DNA from: Desulfobulbaceae bacterium
GTDB lineage: Bacteria > Desulfobacterota > Desulfobulbia > Desulfobulbales > SURF-16
Assembly: GCA_023230525.1 (NCBI GenBank)
Contig: JALNXE010000068.1
Location: 1 to 23,200, forward strand
Length of the DNA stretch: 23,200 nt
Direction: 5' to 3'
The first letter of the stretch is position 1, and every line of letters starts with the position of its first letter. Below, piece after piece: positions 14,228 through 22,615 of the stretch. Both the position numbers and the translations under genes were made by a program. The notes below the pieces were generated by a model. That model worked only from the letters and a program-made list of their open reading frames with translations. It was not told where the DNA came from and did no database searches.

Positions 14228-15607
14228 TCATCTGGTGGGAAAAATTTTTCCCGGATTGAGAATGTTGTTGGGGTCGAAGAATTTTTTGATGCCCTGCATG
14301 ACATCAAGGCTTGCCGCGTCAAGTTCCAGAGACAGGTACGCTGCCTTGGTGATGCCGACGCCGTGCTCGCCGGAGAGGGTGCCTCCCAGCTTGATGACCT
14401 GCGCAAACAGGGCCTTGGTGGCGATTTCGGCTCCGGCGGCTTCCCGCGGCACATTTTTGTCCAGCATGATATTGACGTGGATGTTGCCGTCTCCTGCGTG
14501 GCCGAAGGTGAAAATGGTGAGGCCGTTTTCTGCTGCAAGATTTTCCACAAACAAAACCAGGTCCGGAATTCTGCTGCGGGGTACCACCACGTCTTCACTG
14601 ATCTTGTGCGGTTTTAAATTAAAGGCGGCAGGTGAGACGGCGCGGCGGGCGGCCCACAGGGCGTCAATTTCATCGGCCTTTTCGGCCTGCATGACCGAGA
14701 GCAGATCCTTTTTCGCCGTCAGAAATTCCTGCAGAGCGGCTGCCTGCATGGCAACGGAAGGCGCATCGCCATCCACCTCGAGCAGCAACAGTGCTTCCGT
14801 CCCCTTGGCCAGGGCAAACGGCAGCTTTTCTTTGACGATGAGGATCGCGGTGCGATCCATGTATTCCAGGGTGCAGGGGCGATGTTTGGCCAGGATCTCG
14901 GCGACGAGGGAGGCAGCCTGCATGATGCTTTTGCACAGGATGAGAAAGGTTTTTTTGGCGCCGGGATGGGGGATGACTCTGACTGTTATTCTGGTGATGA
15001 TGCCCAGGGTGCCTTCCGAGCCGATAAACAGCCGGGTGAGGTCGTAACCCACCACTCCTTTGGCGGTTCTGACCCCGGTTTGAATAATGCGGCCATCGGG
15101 CAGCACAACCTCCAGGCCGAGCACATAATCACGGGTTACGCCGTATTTCACCGCGCTGGGGCCACCGGCGCATTCGGCCACATTGCCTCCCATGGTGCAG
15201 AATTTCAGACTGGCCGGGTCAGGGGGATAATAGAGTCCTTTCTTTTCAAGTGTTTTCCTCAGGTCTCCGGTGATGACGCCGGGCTCAACCACCGCCACCT
15301 GGTTTGCCTCATCGATTTCCAGGATGCGGTTGAGGCGGTTTAAGGCGATCACCACTCCGCCGGCAACGGGCAAGGCCCCGCCTGTCATGCCGCTGCCGGC
15401 TCCCCGCGGCACCACGGGAAACGACGCGGCATTGGCCAGCTGCATGATGGCGCTTATTTCACCGGTGTCTGCGGGAAAGACTACGGCTTCGGGCGGGTAT
15501 TCCCGGCCGGTGCCGTCGTATGAGTAGCAGAGCAGCTCTTCCGGGGCGGTGGTCAGCTGCTCTTTGCCGACAATGCTTTTCAGCTTACTGATAATTTCAC
15601 GTTTCAT
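14228..15607 (-). CDS. FAD-linked oxidase, GlcD/D-lactate dehydrogenase type
   Basis: A 459-aa flavoprotein oxidising a 2-hydroxy acid such as glycolate or D-lactate. The start MKREIISKLK at 15607 follows AAGGTG. The frame continues upstream, but that part overlaps the divergent ddl gene and is not coding. The PCMH-type FAD-binding domain spans about 35-215 (VVPRGAGSGMTGGALPVAGG), and the FAD-oxidase C-terminal domain has FTFGHAGDGNIHVN and SGEHGVGITK. The protein ends in NNILNPGKIFP, as is usual. No glcE or glcF partner is adjacent, so the electron acceptor and exact substrate are open. Confidence 0.92.
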   Translation of the reverse strand: MKREIISKLKSIVGKEQLTTAPEELLCYSYDGTGREYPPEAVVFPADTGEISAIMQLANAASFPVVPRGAGSGMTGGALPVAGGVVIALNRLNRILEIDEANQVAVVEPGVITGDLRKTLEKKGLYYPPDPASLKFCTMGGNVAECAGGPSAVKYGVTRDYVLGLEVVLPDGRIIQTGVRTAKGVVGYDLTRLFIGSEGTLGIITRITVRVIPHPGAKKTFLILCKSIMQAASLVAEILAKHRPCTLEYMDRTAILIVKEKLPFALAKGTEALLLLEVDGDAPSVAMQAAALQEFLTAKKDLLSVMQAEKADEIDALWAARRAVSPAAFNLKPHKISEDVVVPRSRIPDLVLFVENLAAENGLTIFTFGHAGDGNIHVNIMLDKNVPREAAGAEIATKALFAQVIKLGGTLSGEHGVGITKAAYLSLELDAASLDVMQGIKKFFDPNNILNPGKIFPTR

Positions 15608-15682
15608 CACCTTGCTAATGTAAAGTGGAAAATGTAATATGCAAGCCGAAACAGGATCACCATTAAAGAAATGAGGATAATT

Positions 15683-16621
15683 ATGACGAATAAATTGCGG
15701 GTTGCCCTGCTGGCAGGCGGCAAATCCGGTGAACGTGAGGTATCGCTGGCCGGCGCGCGAGGTGTGCTGGCTGCTCTGGATAAGCAAAAATATGATGTAC
15801 GGCAGTATGACCCGGCCACTGATCTGGCCAGGCTGGCGGCGGATGCGGCGGATCTCGATGTGGCCTTTATCCTCTTGCACGGCCCCTTGGGCGAGGATGG
15901 CTCCATGCAGGGTTTTCTTGATCTGCTGGGTCTGCCCTACCAGGGATCAGGGGTTCTGGGCAGCGCCATGGCCATGAATAAAAACCTGGCGAAAATTCTT
16001 TACAAGCAGGCCGGTTTGCGGGTTGCGGACTGGCAGATGGCTTCCCGCCGGGATATCGACAGCCCGGAAAATCTCTCAGCACAGCTGCGCTTTCCTCTGG
16101 TTGTGAAGCCCGTGGGCCAGGGATCCAGCCTTGGCATGAGTATCGCTCATGATAATGCGGGGCTTGCCGCCGGTCTCAAGCGGGCCTTTGACTATGACAG
16201 CGAGGTCATGGTGGAGGAATTCATCCGCGGCAGGGAAATAACGGCTGGAGTGCTCGGTAATAATGATTTGCAGGCCCTGCCGCTGGTTGAGATCATTCCC
16301 GGCAAAGACTATCTGTTTTTCGATTATGAGGCCAAATACAAGGCTGGTGCAACCAGGGAGATCTGTCCCGCTGATTTTCCCGGAGAAATAACCCGCCAGG
16401 CCCAGGAGTATGCCTTGTGCGCCCATCGTGCCCTGCGTTTAAGGGGTTGCAGCCGGACGGATATGATCGTGTCGGACGAGGGGGAGGTTTTTGTTATTGA
16501 AACCAATACGATCCCCGGTATGACGCCTACCAGTCTCCTGCCTCAGGCTGCCCAGGCGGTTGGCTACAGCTTTTCTCAACTCCTTGACCTGCTGATCGGG
16601 CTGGCACTGGAACAGAAATAA
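15683..16621 (+). CDS. ddl: D-alanine--D-alanine ligase
   Basis: A 312-aa ATP-grasp ligase making the D-Ala-D-Ala dipeptide for peptidoglycan. The start ATG 15683 has GAGG six bases upstream; the alternative ATG 15671 overlaps that site. Motifs include GGKSGEREVSLAGA near the N-terminus, LHGPLGEDGSMQGFLDLLGL, YQGSGVLGSAMAMNKNLAK, VVKPVGQGSSLGMS (nucleotide binding), and IETNTIPGMTPTSLLPQAA (metal and substrate site). The length is typical of the short Ddl group. It diverges from the FAD oxidase gene, with 75 bp between them. Confidence 0.96.
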   Translation: MTNKLRVALLAGGKSGEREVSLAGARGVLAALDKQKYDVRQYDPATDLARLAADAADLDVAFILLHGPLGEDGSMQGFLDLLGLPYQGSGVLGSAMAMNKNLAKILYKQAGLRVADWQMASRRDIDSPENLSAQLRFPLVVKPVGQGSSLGMSIAHDNAGLAAGLKRAFDYDSEVMVEEFIRGREITAGVLGNNDLQALPLVEIIPGKDYLFFDYEAKYKAGATREICPADFPGEITRQAQEYALCAHRALRLRGCSRTDMIVSDEGEVFVIETNTIPGMTPTSLLPQAAQAVGYSFSQLLDLLIGLALEQK

Positions 16622-16623
16622 TA

Positions 16624-16818
16624 TTACTGCGCCTCGCTGAGGGTTTGGCTGTCGATTCGTGAGGGTTTAATAGTGTAGCCCGTCACCAGCATGCCCAGCG
16701 GGGTGCAGACGTAATGCCACTCTATGTCTTCACTGGGGTAAACCCACACCCCTTTTGCTGTCGTGCCTTCCGCCTCCGGGCTTTTCGCCCATATCTGGCC
16801 GTTTTCTCGGGTAAACAT
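16624..16818 (-). CDS. Hypothetical 64-aa protein
   Basis: Begins MFTRENGQIWAKSPE after GGAG with good spacing; a longer frame to 16881 lacks such a site. The sequence (GVWVYPSEDIEWHYVCTPLG, MLVTGYTIKPSRI) suggests a small beta-rich cytoplasmic protein. No family recognised. It is convergent with ddl, with 2 bp between the stop codons, and no terminator is seen between them. Confidence 0.5.
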   Translation of the reverse strand: MFTRENGQIWAKSPEAEGTTAKGVWVYPSEDIEWHYVCTPLGMLVTGYTIKPSRIDSQTLSEAQ

Positions 16819-17114
16819 TGCCTGCTCCTCTATGCTGAGTTTTTGTATTTTGTAGAGAGGCAAAAGCAATAAGGGTGCCACTTTGATATCGCATGGCGTT
16901 TTTTGGCGGTTGTTTTGCGTCTAACCGGTTGATATGGCAGTGTTTAAGCTGCTTGCTCCCTGGCAGGACGCCACTTTTTGCGGCCTTTGCGGGGGCGAAG
17001 CTGCTGGGTGATATGCCCAGCAAAGGTGAGGATTTCGCCAATGGCGCGGGGCGGTTTTGGGGAATTTGGCTGATTGTGAGGGGAAGGTGCAGTCGTCCCT
17101 TCAGTGCAGGGATG
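16819..17114. other. Gene-free stretch
   Basis: No convincing gene. There is a 7-bp hairpin TGCTGGG...CCCAGCA near 17003-17024. A - strand frame around 16944-17060 (GEILTFAGHITQQLRPRKGR) reads slightly like a protein tail, possibly a decayed transposase end, but it has no start or recognisable domain. Confidence 0.4.
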
Positions 17115-17142
17115 AAAAAAAGGCGGAGCCGAGGGCTCCGCC
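17115..17142 (-). terminator. Rho-independent terminator of the PEP-CTERM gene
   Basis: GGCGGAGCC (17122-17130) and GGCTCCGCC (17134-17142) form a perfect 9-bp stem with a 3-nt loop. On the - strand it is followed by seven T (A at 17115-17121). It lies about 31 bp after the stop codon of the PEP-CTERM gene. Confidence 0.93.
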
Positions 17143-17173
17143 TGGGGTAAAGAGGAGGATGAAGGTATTTTTT

Positions 17174-17998
17174 TTATGCTTTTCTGAACTTGCGGCGTTG
17201 CCAAGCGGCCAAGCCGCTGATGCCGGTACCGAAGAGCAGCATGGTTGCCGGTTCGGGCACCGGGGCGGTTGTGCCGCTGCCCATCAGGTTGTCGTTGCCG
17301 CAACCCATGGTGAAATGGGCAACAAACTGCTGGGCCGGATCAAGAAAAGAGAGGTCAACGCCCGCGGCATAGTGGATGCCGCCGAAAAGTCCAACTGCCG
17401 CATCGCTAAGCGCTGCTGGGTAGTCAATCATGCCGCTGCCGACCAGGGTTCCGCCTGATACATAGCGCCACGGATCGGAGGTTGGGTCGGTCAGGTTGTC
17501 CGGAATCTCATTTTGAGGATAATAGGAGGTCTCGGTCTTCACTACTTTCCCCGTGTCAACAAGTTTGTAAACATCATAGGTGAGGTTGATGAAATTCAGA
17601 TCCAGGACATATTCATAACCGAAGTTGCTGGCGACAATAGTGTTACCTGTCGTGGGGCTGAAGCTGCTCGGAGCCTGGGAGGCGCCGTAAAGTCCGTTAG
17701 TGTCAATAAAAATGTCGCCGGAGGTAAACGTGGGATAGTCTGTGACGCCGGTTTTGAAGTTGTAGCCACCGACCATGGTCAGTGAATTGCCTTTTTGATA
17801 AAAGGCCTCCAGGTCCCATACCTGGCTGTTTACCATTCCCGGTTCCGTTTCCCGATCTTCTCCGCCTGTGCCTGAGCCGGTGTAGCCGGAGCCGTCATAG
17901 ATGGTTATGTTGTTGTCGTAACTCAAGGCAAAGGCATTCCCTGTCAGCAGCAGTGCGGCAGTGAGGCCCAAAGCCATGGTGGTGGCGTATCTTCTCAT
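17174..17998 (-). CDS. PEP-CTERM sorting domain protein
   Basis: A 274-aa secreted protein. The start MRRYATTMALG at 17998 follows AGGAG with good spacing. A signal peptide (LGLTAALLLTGNAFA, cleavage near residue 25) leads. The C-terminus has the full tripartite PEP-CTERM signal: VPEPATM, a hydrophobic helix (LLFGTGISGLAAW) and a basic tail (QRRKFRKA). Such proteins are recognised by an exosortase encoded elsewhere and go to the surface or extracellular matrix. The middle is rich in Gly, Thr, Tyr and Asn with no recognised domain. It stands alone, with its own promoter and terminator. Confidence 0.93.
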   Translation of the reverse strand: MRRYATTMALGLTAALLLTGNAFALSYDNNITIYDGSGYTGSGTGGEDRETEPGMVNSQVWDLEAFYQKGNSLTMVGGYNFKTGVTDYPTFTSGDIFIDTNGLYGASQAPSSFSPTTGNTIVASNFGYEYVLDLNFINLTYDVYKLVDTGKVVKTETSYYPQNEIPDNLTDPTSDPWRYVSGGTLVGSGMIDYPAALSDAAVGLFGGIHYAAGVDLSFLDPAQQFVAHFTMGCGNDNLMGSGTTAPVPEPATMLLFGTGISGLAAWQRRKFRKA

Positions 17999-18068
17999 TT
18001 TTATCTCCTGATCCTCAGTTACCTGGTTGTGAAACATAGTTGTATCGTTTTCTTTCAGAGACCCTCAT

Positions 18069-18125
18069 TGTCTCATTAACAGGTTAACAAAAGCATTATT
18101 CGTGCCAATTAGTATTAGTGAGACA
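18069..18125. repeat. Inverted repeat flanking the PEP-CTERM promoter
   Basis: TGTCTCATTAA (18069-18079) and TTAGTGAGACA (18115-18125) are inverted repeats matching at 10 of 11 positions. They flank the -24/-12 element at 18091-18108. They could bind a regulator, possibly a PrsR-like one. That link is inference. Confidence 0.5.
18091..18108 (-). promoter_or_regulatory. Sigma-54 promoter of the PEP-CTERM gene
   Basis: On the - strand TTGGCACGAATAATGCTT holds an exact TGGCACG (-24) and ATGCT (-12), with exactly 10 bp between GG and GC. It lies about 95 bp before the start codon. PEP-CTERM systems often include the sigma-54-type response regulator PrsR (TIGR02915), so the match fits established biology. 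Confidence 0.75.
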
Positions 18126-18261
18126 TTTTGCCGCATTATCGATGGGTTGCCGGTTTTCTTCGATGTGGGGTTCCGGTAAAAGTCTGTGAGGTTTCCAATT
18201 TTGCGAATCTTGGATTCCGGGAAGTCGGAAAGGGGGCAAGCTGCTGGGGAATAACAAGAGG

Positions 18262-18303
18262 GCGTTCCCGGTTACCTTTTTTTATATCGGCAAGCGGGAA
18301 CGC
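18262..18303. other. Imperfect hairpin downstream of serS
   Basis: GCGTTCCCG (18262-18270) and CGGGAACGC (18295-18303) form a 9-bp stem. The interior can extend pairing with mismatches (GGTTACC against GGCAAGC), and an A/T-rich run (TTTTTTTATAT) makes the loop. It lies about 20 bp beyond the serS stop and may terminate serS or protect its mRNA end. No U-tract follows. The remainder of 18126-18261 shows nothing identifiable. Confidence 0.45.
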
Positions 18304-18321
18304 GGTGCTGTTTCAATGTAA

Positions 18322-19590
18322 TCAGGCGAAGCGATTTGTAAAATAGGGGGCAAGCACTGCCGGGAGTTTGATGGTGCCGTCTTCCTGCTGATAATTCTCA
18401 TAAATTGCGGCCAGGGTGCGGCCTACAGCCAGGCCGCTGCCGTTCAGCGTGTGCAGGAGCGCGCTTTTTTTCTCACTCTTGGGGCGGTAGCGGATGCCGC
18501 CTCTTCTGGCCTGAAAATCGAGAAAATTGCTGCAGGATGAGATTTCCCGGTACCTGTTCTGGGCCGGCATCCACACCTCGATGTCATAGGTCTTGGTGGC
18601 GGAAAAGCCGACATCGCCCGTGCAGAGCACCACCACTCTGTAAGGGAGCTGTAAGAGCTGCAGAACTTCTTCGGCATCGGCAAGCAGGGATTCGAGCTCG
18701 GCCTCGGAGGTCTCGGGGGTGGTGAATTTGACCAGTTCCACCTTGTCGAACTGGTGCTGGCGGATGAGGCCCTTGGTATCTTTGCCGTAGGACCCGGCTT
18801 CCGAGCGGAAGCAGGGGGTATAGGCGCAGTATTTGACGGGCAGATCATCAGCGGCCAGGGTTTCGTCCCGATGGATATTGGTGACCGGTACCTCGGCCGT
18901 GGGGATCAGATAGAGATCCCAGCCCTTGGCATTAAAAAGGTCTTCCTCGAATTTCGGCAGCTGGCCGGTGGCGGTCAGGCTGGCGCTGTTGACCAGAAAT
19001 GGCGGCAGAACCTCCTGGTAGCCGTGCTTCTGGGTATGAAGATCCAGCATGAAGTTGATCAGGGCGCGCTCAAGCCGGGAGGCAAAGCCTTTCAGCAGGG
19101 CGAAACGTGCCCCCGATATTTTGGCAGCCCGTTTGAAATCAAGGGTGCCGTCCGCTTCGCCGAGTTCCCAGTGGGCCTTGGGCTGAAAGGGAAAACGGGT
19201 GGGCTCTCCCCATTTTTTCACCTCAACGTTGTCGCTGTCATCCTTGCCGACCGGGAGCGAGTCATGGCAGAGGTTGGGGATTTCCAGGACGATCTTCTGC
19301 AGATCCTCCTCAATGACTGACAGGCTCTCCTCAATCTGCTTGATCCGGTCATTCACCCGGCGCATCTCGGCAATAAGCGTTTCCGCGTCGGCCTGCCTCT
19401 TTTTCAGGTCGGCGATCTCCTGGGAGACGGTTTTGCGGCGGTTGCGCAGATCCTCAACCTCGGAGAGAAATTCCCGGCGCCGGCGGTCAATGTCGGCAAA
19501 TTCATCAATGCGGCTGTTGGTAATGCCGCGAAGCTTTATTTTTTCTTTAACCAGGTCGATATTTTCCCGGATGAAACGGAGTTCCAGCAT
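18322..19590 (-). CDS. serS: Seryl-tRNA synthetase
   Basis: A 422-aa class II synthetase charging tRNA-Ser. Residues 1-105 include the long antiparallel coiled-coil arm (IDRRRREFLSEVEDLRNRRK, then LIAEMRRVNDRIKQIEESL) that grips the long variable arm of tRNA-Ser. Motif 2 is CFRSEAGSYGKDTKGLIRQH, with TAEVPVTN before it. Motif 3 is NGSGLAVGRTLAAIYENYQ near the C-terminus. Length and motifs are canonical. The HDOD gene ends 6 bp upstream on the same strand, so they share a transcript. Two of its substrates are encoded at 7150-7353. Confidence 0.98.
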   Translation of the reverse strand: MLELRFIRENIDLVKEKIKLRGITNSRIDEFADIDRRRREFLSEVEDLRNRRKTVSQEIADLKKRQADAETLIAEMRRVNDRIKQIEESLSVIEEDLQKIVLEIPNLCHDSLPVGKDDSDNVEVKKWGEPTRFPFQPKAHWELGEADGTLDFKRAAKISGARFALLKGFASRLERALINFMLDLHTQKHGYQEVLPPFLVNSASLTATGQLPKFEEDLFNAKGWDLYLIPTAEVPVTNIHRDETLAADDLPVKYCAYTPCFRSEAGSYGKDTKGLIRQHQFDKVELVKFTTPETSEAELESLLADAEEVLQLLQLPYRVVVLCTGDVGFSATKTYDIEVWMPAQNRYREISSCSNFLDFQARRGGIRYRPKSEKKSALLHTLNGSGLAVGRTLAAIYENYQQEDGTIKLPAVLAPYFTNRFA

Positions 19591-19596
19591 GTTCTC

Positions 19597-21111
19597 TTAT
19601 CCTTTTTTGCTGCTTTTCTTGATGGCCATGGCGGCAAAATCCCGAAAAAGCCGGAGGGCCTTGATGCGGTCATTGTTAAGTTTGGGCCTGCCTGCCTTGC
19701 GATCCATATAAAGCAGGGCGATGGCCTTGTTATTGACAACGATGGGGAAAAGGTAAATGGTTCTGCCTTTGACCAGGTAATGGATGTTGTCGGGAAAAGC
19801 TCCCGGTGCATCAGCCACTACGGCAATGTCCTTGCATTGTTTCATGGCCCGCGGAATGACCTGGTCCACATTGGCCAGCGGCTGTTCAAAATTGGCAATA
19901 TCCGCGGCGTCTATGTCCCCCAGGCCGAAGCGCCCGGATAAAACGATTTTTGTTGTCTGAATACTCATTACACAGAGGATTACCCGGTCAAACCCTACTC
20001 CCCGGTATATGGCTTCCAGCAGGTTGGCATAGAACTCATTGAGTTGAAAGGGCCCCATCAGCGTCTCGGTCATTTCTTTGATAAAGTCGTTGATGGATTT
20101 GTCGCTGGACGGTAATTCGTCCAGTTCCTCAATGTCCTGTTCGGTTTTTTTGGCCTTTTTGGCTGATTCTTTCTGTTCGGCAGAGGCTGGCTCGCGTCTG
20201 GCGGCCTTTTCCAGCCTGCTGTGAATTTTCAGCTTCGACAGGCCGTAACGGATGGAGTCGGAGATGTCCTGGGATGCCTCCACGCCTTTGTTGAGTAGTT
20301 CCAGGGCCTGTTCCTGATTGATGGAAATGACTTCACCGTAGTGGTTCAGCAGTTCGCTGGTGTCTTCTTCGTTGCAAACCAGATCGACAAAACGGTTGCT
20401 GAAATCGGCGAGATTCTGCAGGTATCCTTCGGTGTCATGCCCGGATCTTGGTTTGGCCGGGTTGGTTTCCATGGAGATAACGACCTTCTGGGAGAGATTC
20501 CAGTATTTGGCAATCTCCTGGCCCAGTTCGGCAAAGGTGATGTCTTCGAGAAGTTCCCTGGTCGCGCGTTCTTCAGGAAGGCCCAGGGCGACATTGCGTT
20601 CTATTTTTTTATAGATCTCCGGCATGTATATAAAGGTAATGATCCTGCCGAGATTATGGAGCAGGCCGCAGATGAAGGCCTCTTCCGGCAGCACATTGAG
20701 CTTTTTTTCGCCGGCAATGTCCTGGCAGTGCAGGGCGCTGAGAAAGGAGCGGGTCATCAGTTTGCTGATTCCCTCCTTTTCCACCCCGGACTTGATGAAA
20801 TCTTCAAAAATCGCGATGGCCGTGGCCAGATCGCGTACCGCATCAAAACCGAGAATGGTGACCGCCCTGGAGATGGAGCTGACCGATTGGCCCAGGGAGT
20901 AGTAGGCGGAATTGACCACCTGCAAGACTTTGTTGGTCAGGGAGTAGTCTTTCAGGATAACCCGCGACAGGTCGTTGGCGGCGCTGCGGCTGCTGTGCGC
21001 CAGGGAGATGAGTTCCTGCACATGATGCGACATGGCAGGCAATTCGCTCATGTTGATCTTGGCAAAAATTTCAGCTAATTTTCCAGATGGTTTGCCTTTC
21101 GTTTCTGTCAT
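19597..21111 (-). CDS. HDOD domain signalling protein with C-terminal GAF-like domain
   Basis: A 504-aa cytoplasmic protein. Residues about 18-215 are an HDOD domain (LPAMSHHVQELISLA, ILKDYSLTNKVLQVVNSAYY, AVTILGFDAVRDLA, FICGLLHNLGRIITF), a noncatalytic HD relative used in bacterial signalling. Residues about 300-340 are a charged linker, and about 345-500 look like a GAF-type sensor (GVGFDRVILCVM, YLFPIVVNNKAIALLYMDRK). This two-part layout is frequent in deltaproteobacteria. It precedes serS by 6 bp and diverges from the adenylate cyclase gene. Ligand and partner are unknown. Confidence 0.88.
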   Translation of the reverse strand: MTETKGKPSGKLAEIFAKINMSELPAMSHHVQELISLAHSSRSAANDLSRVILKDYSLTNKVLQVVNSAYYSLGQSVSSISRAVTILGFDAVRDLATAIAIFEDFIKSGVEKEGISKLMTRSFLSALHCQDIAGEKKLNVLPEEAFICGLLHNLGRIITFIYMPEIYKKIERNVALGLPEERATRELLEDITFAELGQEIAKYWNLSQKVVISMETNPAKPRSGHDTEGYLQNLADFSNRFVDLVCNEEDTSELLNHYGEVISINQEQALELLNKGVEASQDISDSIRYGLSKLKIHSRLEKAARREPASAEQKESAKKAKKTEQDIEELDELPSSDKSINDFIKEMTETLMGPFQLNEFYANLLEAIYRGVGFDRVILCVMSIQTTKIVLSGRFGLGDIDAADIANFEQPLANVDQVIPRAMKQCKDIAVVADAPGAFPDNIHYLVKGRTIYLFPIVVNNKAIALLYMDRKAGRPKLNNDRIKALRLFRDFAAMAIKKSSKKG

Positions 21112-21473
21112 TATGTATGATGATTTACCGGTTAAATAATTATACCCTGCCCCGATAACATGGTATTATACGGGAAATAAAAAAGAATTGCCATATTATA
21201 GGTTCAACATTCTCTGCCGGTAAACCATTCTTCCGGCAAGCCGGAGCAAACCTTCCGGCCAATGCTGCCCATACCTTGCAGATGTCAGGTGGGCGTTTGT
21301 CCGCAGAGATCCGGCGGGCCAGGAAGGGGCGCAGCCCGCAGCCCACGGCAATGGGCAACCGCACTATTCTCGCCCGAACAAAGGTTAAGGGAAAATACAG
21401 CAAGTCCGGCAGTTTTTTAACAGCCTGCCAAGGGGCAATAGTATATGCAATTTTCCAGCACGCAAAGAGGACA
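21112..21473. other. Divergent intergenic region with CCGG-rich hairpins
   Basis: Holds the promoters of the HDOD-serS unit and the cyclase gene, but no clear boxes stand out. From 21215 to 21260 there are several CCGG-centred inverted repeats (TGCCGG/CCGGCA and TCCGG-CAAG-CCGGA), which may form a small leader structure. The cyclase frame is open through this region to 21276, but composition and the Shine-Dalgarno place its start at 21474. Confidence 0.4.
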
Positions 21474-22448
21474 ATGAGCGATTCACCCAAAGCGTTTTTT
21501 AAACTTGTTGCCGGTGGAGAAGAACATACCTGGACGCTGGCCGGGAAGAGCACATACCGCGTGGGGCGCGGTGAGGGGAGTGATATTCTCCTGCCCTATC
21601 CCTGGGTGTCCCGCCAGCATGCCATGATCCAGGTGGAGTCGAATTTCAGTCACAATATCGTTGATCTCGGCAGCGCAAACGGCACCTTTGTCAATGGCCG
21701 GCGAGTCTATACCCCCACCAGATTAAGCTCCAATGATCATGTCAAAATAGGAAAGTCGGAATTGGTTTTTCAGCAGGAAAACCTGGTTGCCGTGCAGTCA
21801 GGCGATGAGACGGGCACAACCGGCGATGAAACGGTCGCCTTTCTGCAGAAGAACCAGGTAACCATTCTTGTTTGCGATATCCGTCAATTTACCCCCCTGT
21901 CAGAAGAGGTTGGCGCTGGCCCTGTTTCGCAATTCCTGGCCCTGTGGACTAAGAAGGTGGCCGGGGTTGTGCAGAAAAACGGTGGCCAGGTGGACAAGTT
22001 CATCGGTGATGCGGTGCTTGCCGTGTGGCCCGAGGGCGCTGATTTCGCCGCCGTGGCCATGGCATTGCTCTCCGCCCTGGAAATCAGTATCCTGACGCGC
22101 AAACTCGGCCTGAGTGTGCCGGGTATCAGCCGGGAATTGCAGATCGGGGCCGCCTTGAACAGCGGTGAAGCAGTGATGGGCAATATCGGGGTGGACGGAC
22201 AACGGGATTTCACCATTGTCGGGGATGTGGTCAATGTGGCCTTCCGGTTGCAGGAGATCACCTCCCGGCAGAAAATAGAGGTGATTCTCGGGGAAAAAAC
22301 CTATGGGCAGCTCAGGGACGCCTCGTCCTATTTTACCCCCCAGACGTATACGGTCAGAGGAAAGACGGAATCCGTGCAGACCTATAGCGCATCGTTTGAA
22401 AATCTCCGGCAATATCTGTACAAATGGAAATCTTTGCTGAAAAAATAA
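21474..22448 (+). CDS. FHA domain-class III adenylate cyclase
   Basis: A 324-aa protein. ATG 21474 follows AGAGG. Residues about 8-100 are an FHA phosphothreonine-binding domain with intact YRVGRGEGSD (Arg32), SRQH (46-49) and GSANGTFVNG. Residues about 125-300 are a class III cyclase: metal-binding Asp135 (VCDIRQFT) and Asp179 (FIGDAVLAVW), adenine-selecting Lys175, Thr247 in FTIVGD, and the transition-state pair Asn254 and Arg258 (VVNVAFRL). All are present, so it should make cAMP. No membrane segment is seen, so the FHA domain probably gives localisation or activation through a phosphorylated partner. The linker carries GDETV (117-121), shared with the next gene. Confidence 0.93.
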   Translation: MSDSPKAFFKLVAGGEEHTWTLAGKSTYRVGRGEGSDILLPYPWVSRQHAMIQVESNFSHNIVDLGSANGTFVNGRRVYTPTRLSSNDHVKIGKSELVFQQENLVAVQSGDETGTTGDETVAFLQKNQVTILVCDIRQFTPLSEEVGAGPVSQFLALWTKKVAGVVQKNGGQVDKFIGDAVLAVWPEGADFAAVAMALLSALEISILTRKLGLSVPGISRELQIGAALNSGEAVMGNIGVDGQRDFTIVGDVVNVAFRLQEITSRQKIEVILGEKTYGQLRDASSYFTPQTYTVRGKTESVQTYSASFENLRQYLYKWKSLLKK

Positions 22449-22615
22449 GCTCGGGAAATGACATTTGCCAAATTGTGTGACATAGTTGGGAAAGGGAACG
22501 GTGGATCCGGAAGATATCCGACGCCTGGGAAGTCGACGGTTTTTACTGTTGCGGGGAAAGCGGATAGGGATGTCAAATTTTAATTTCGGCGCAGCGGCTG
22601 GCAGAGGAGTATATT

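Noticed and set aside
15608..15880. N-terminal extension of the FAD oxidase frame
   Set aside because: It overlaps the well-supported ddl gene on the other strand, and the Shine-Dalgarno and family alignment favour the start at 15607.
16944..17303. - strand frame with a transposase-tail-like end (GEILTFAGHITQQLRPRKGR)
   Set aside because: It runs through the terminator and the PEP-CTERM gene in another frame, and no transposase domain is visible.
21215..21262. Stretch resembling a c-di-GMP (GEMM-I) riboswitch core (GTAAACC ... AGCAAACCTTCCGGCC)
   Set aside because: The tetraloop and receptor arrangement and the second conserved stem are missing, and the match is limited to short words. A covariance-model search would settle it.
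21276..21473. 66-residue N-terminal extension of the adenylate cyclase
   Set aside because: The composition is not domain-like, and the internal ATG at 21474 has a Shine-Dalgarno right before the FHA domain.
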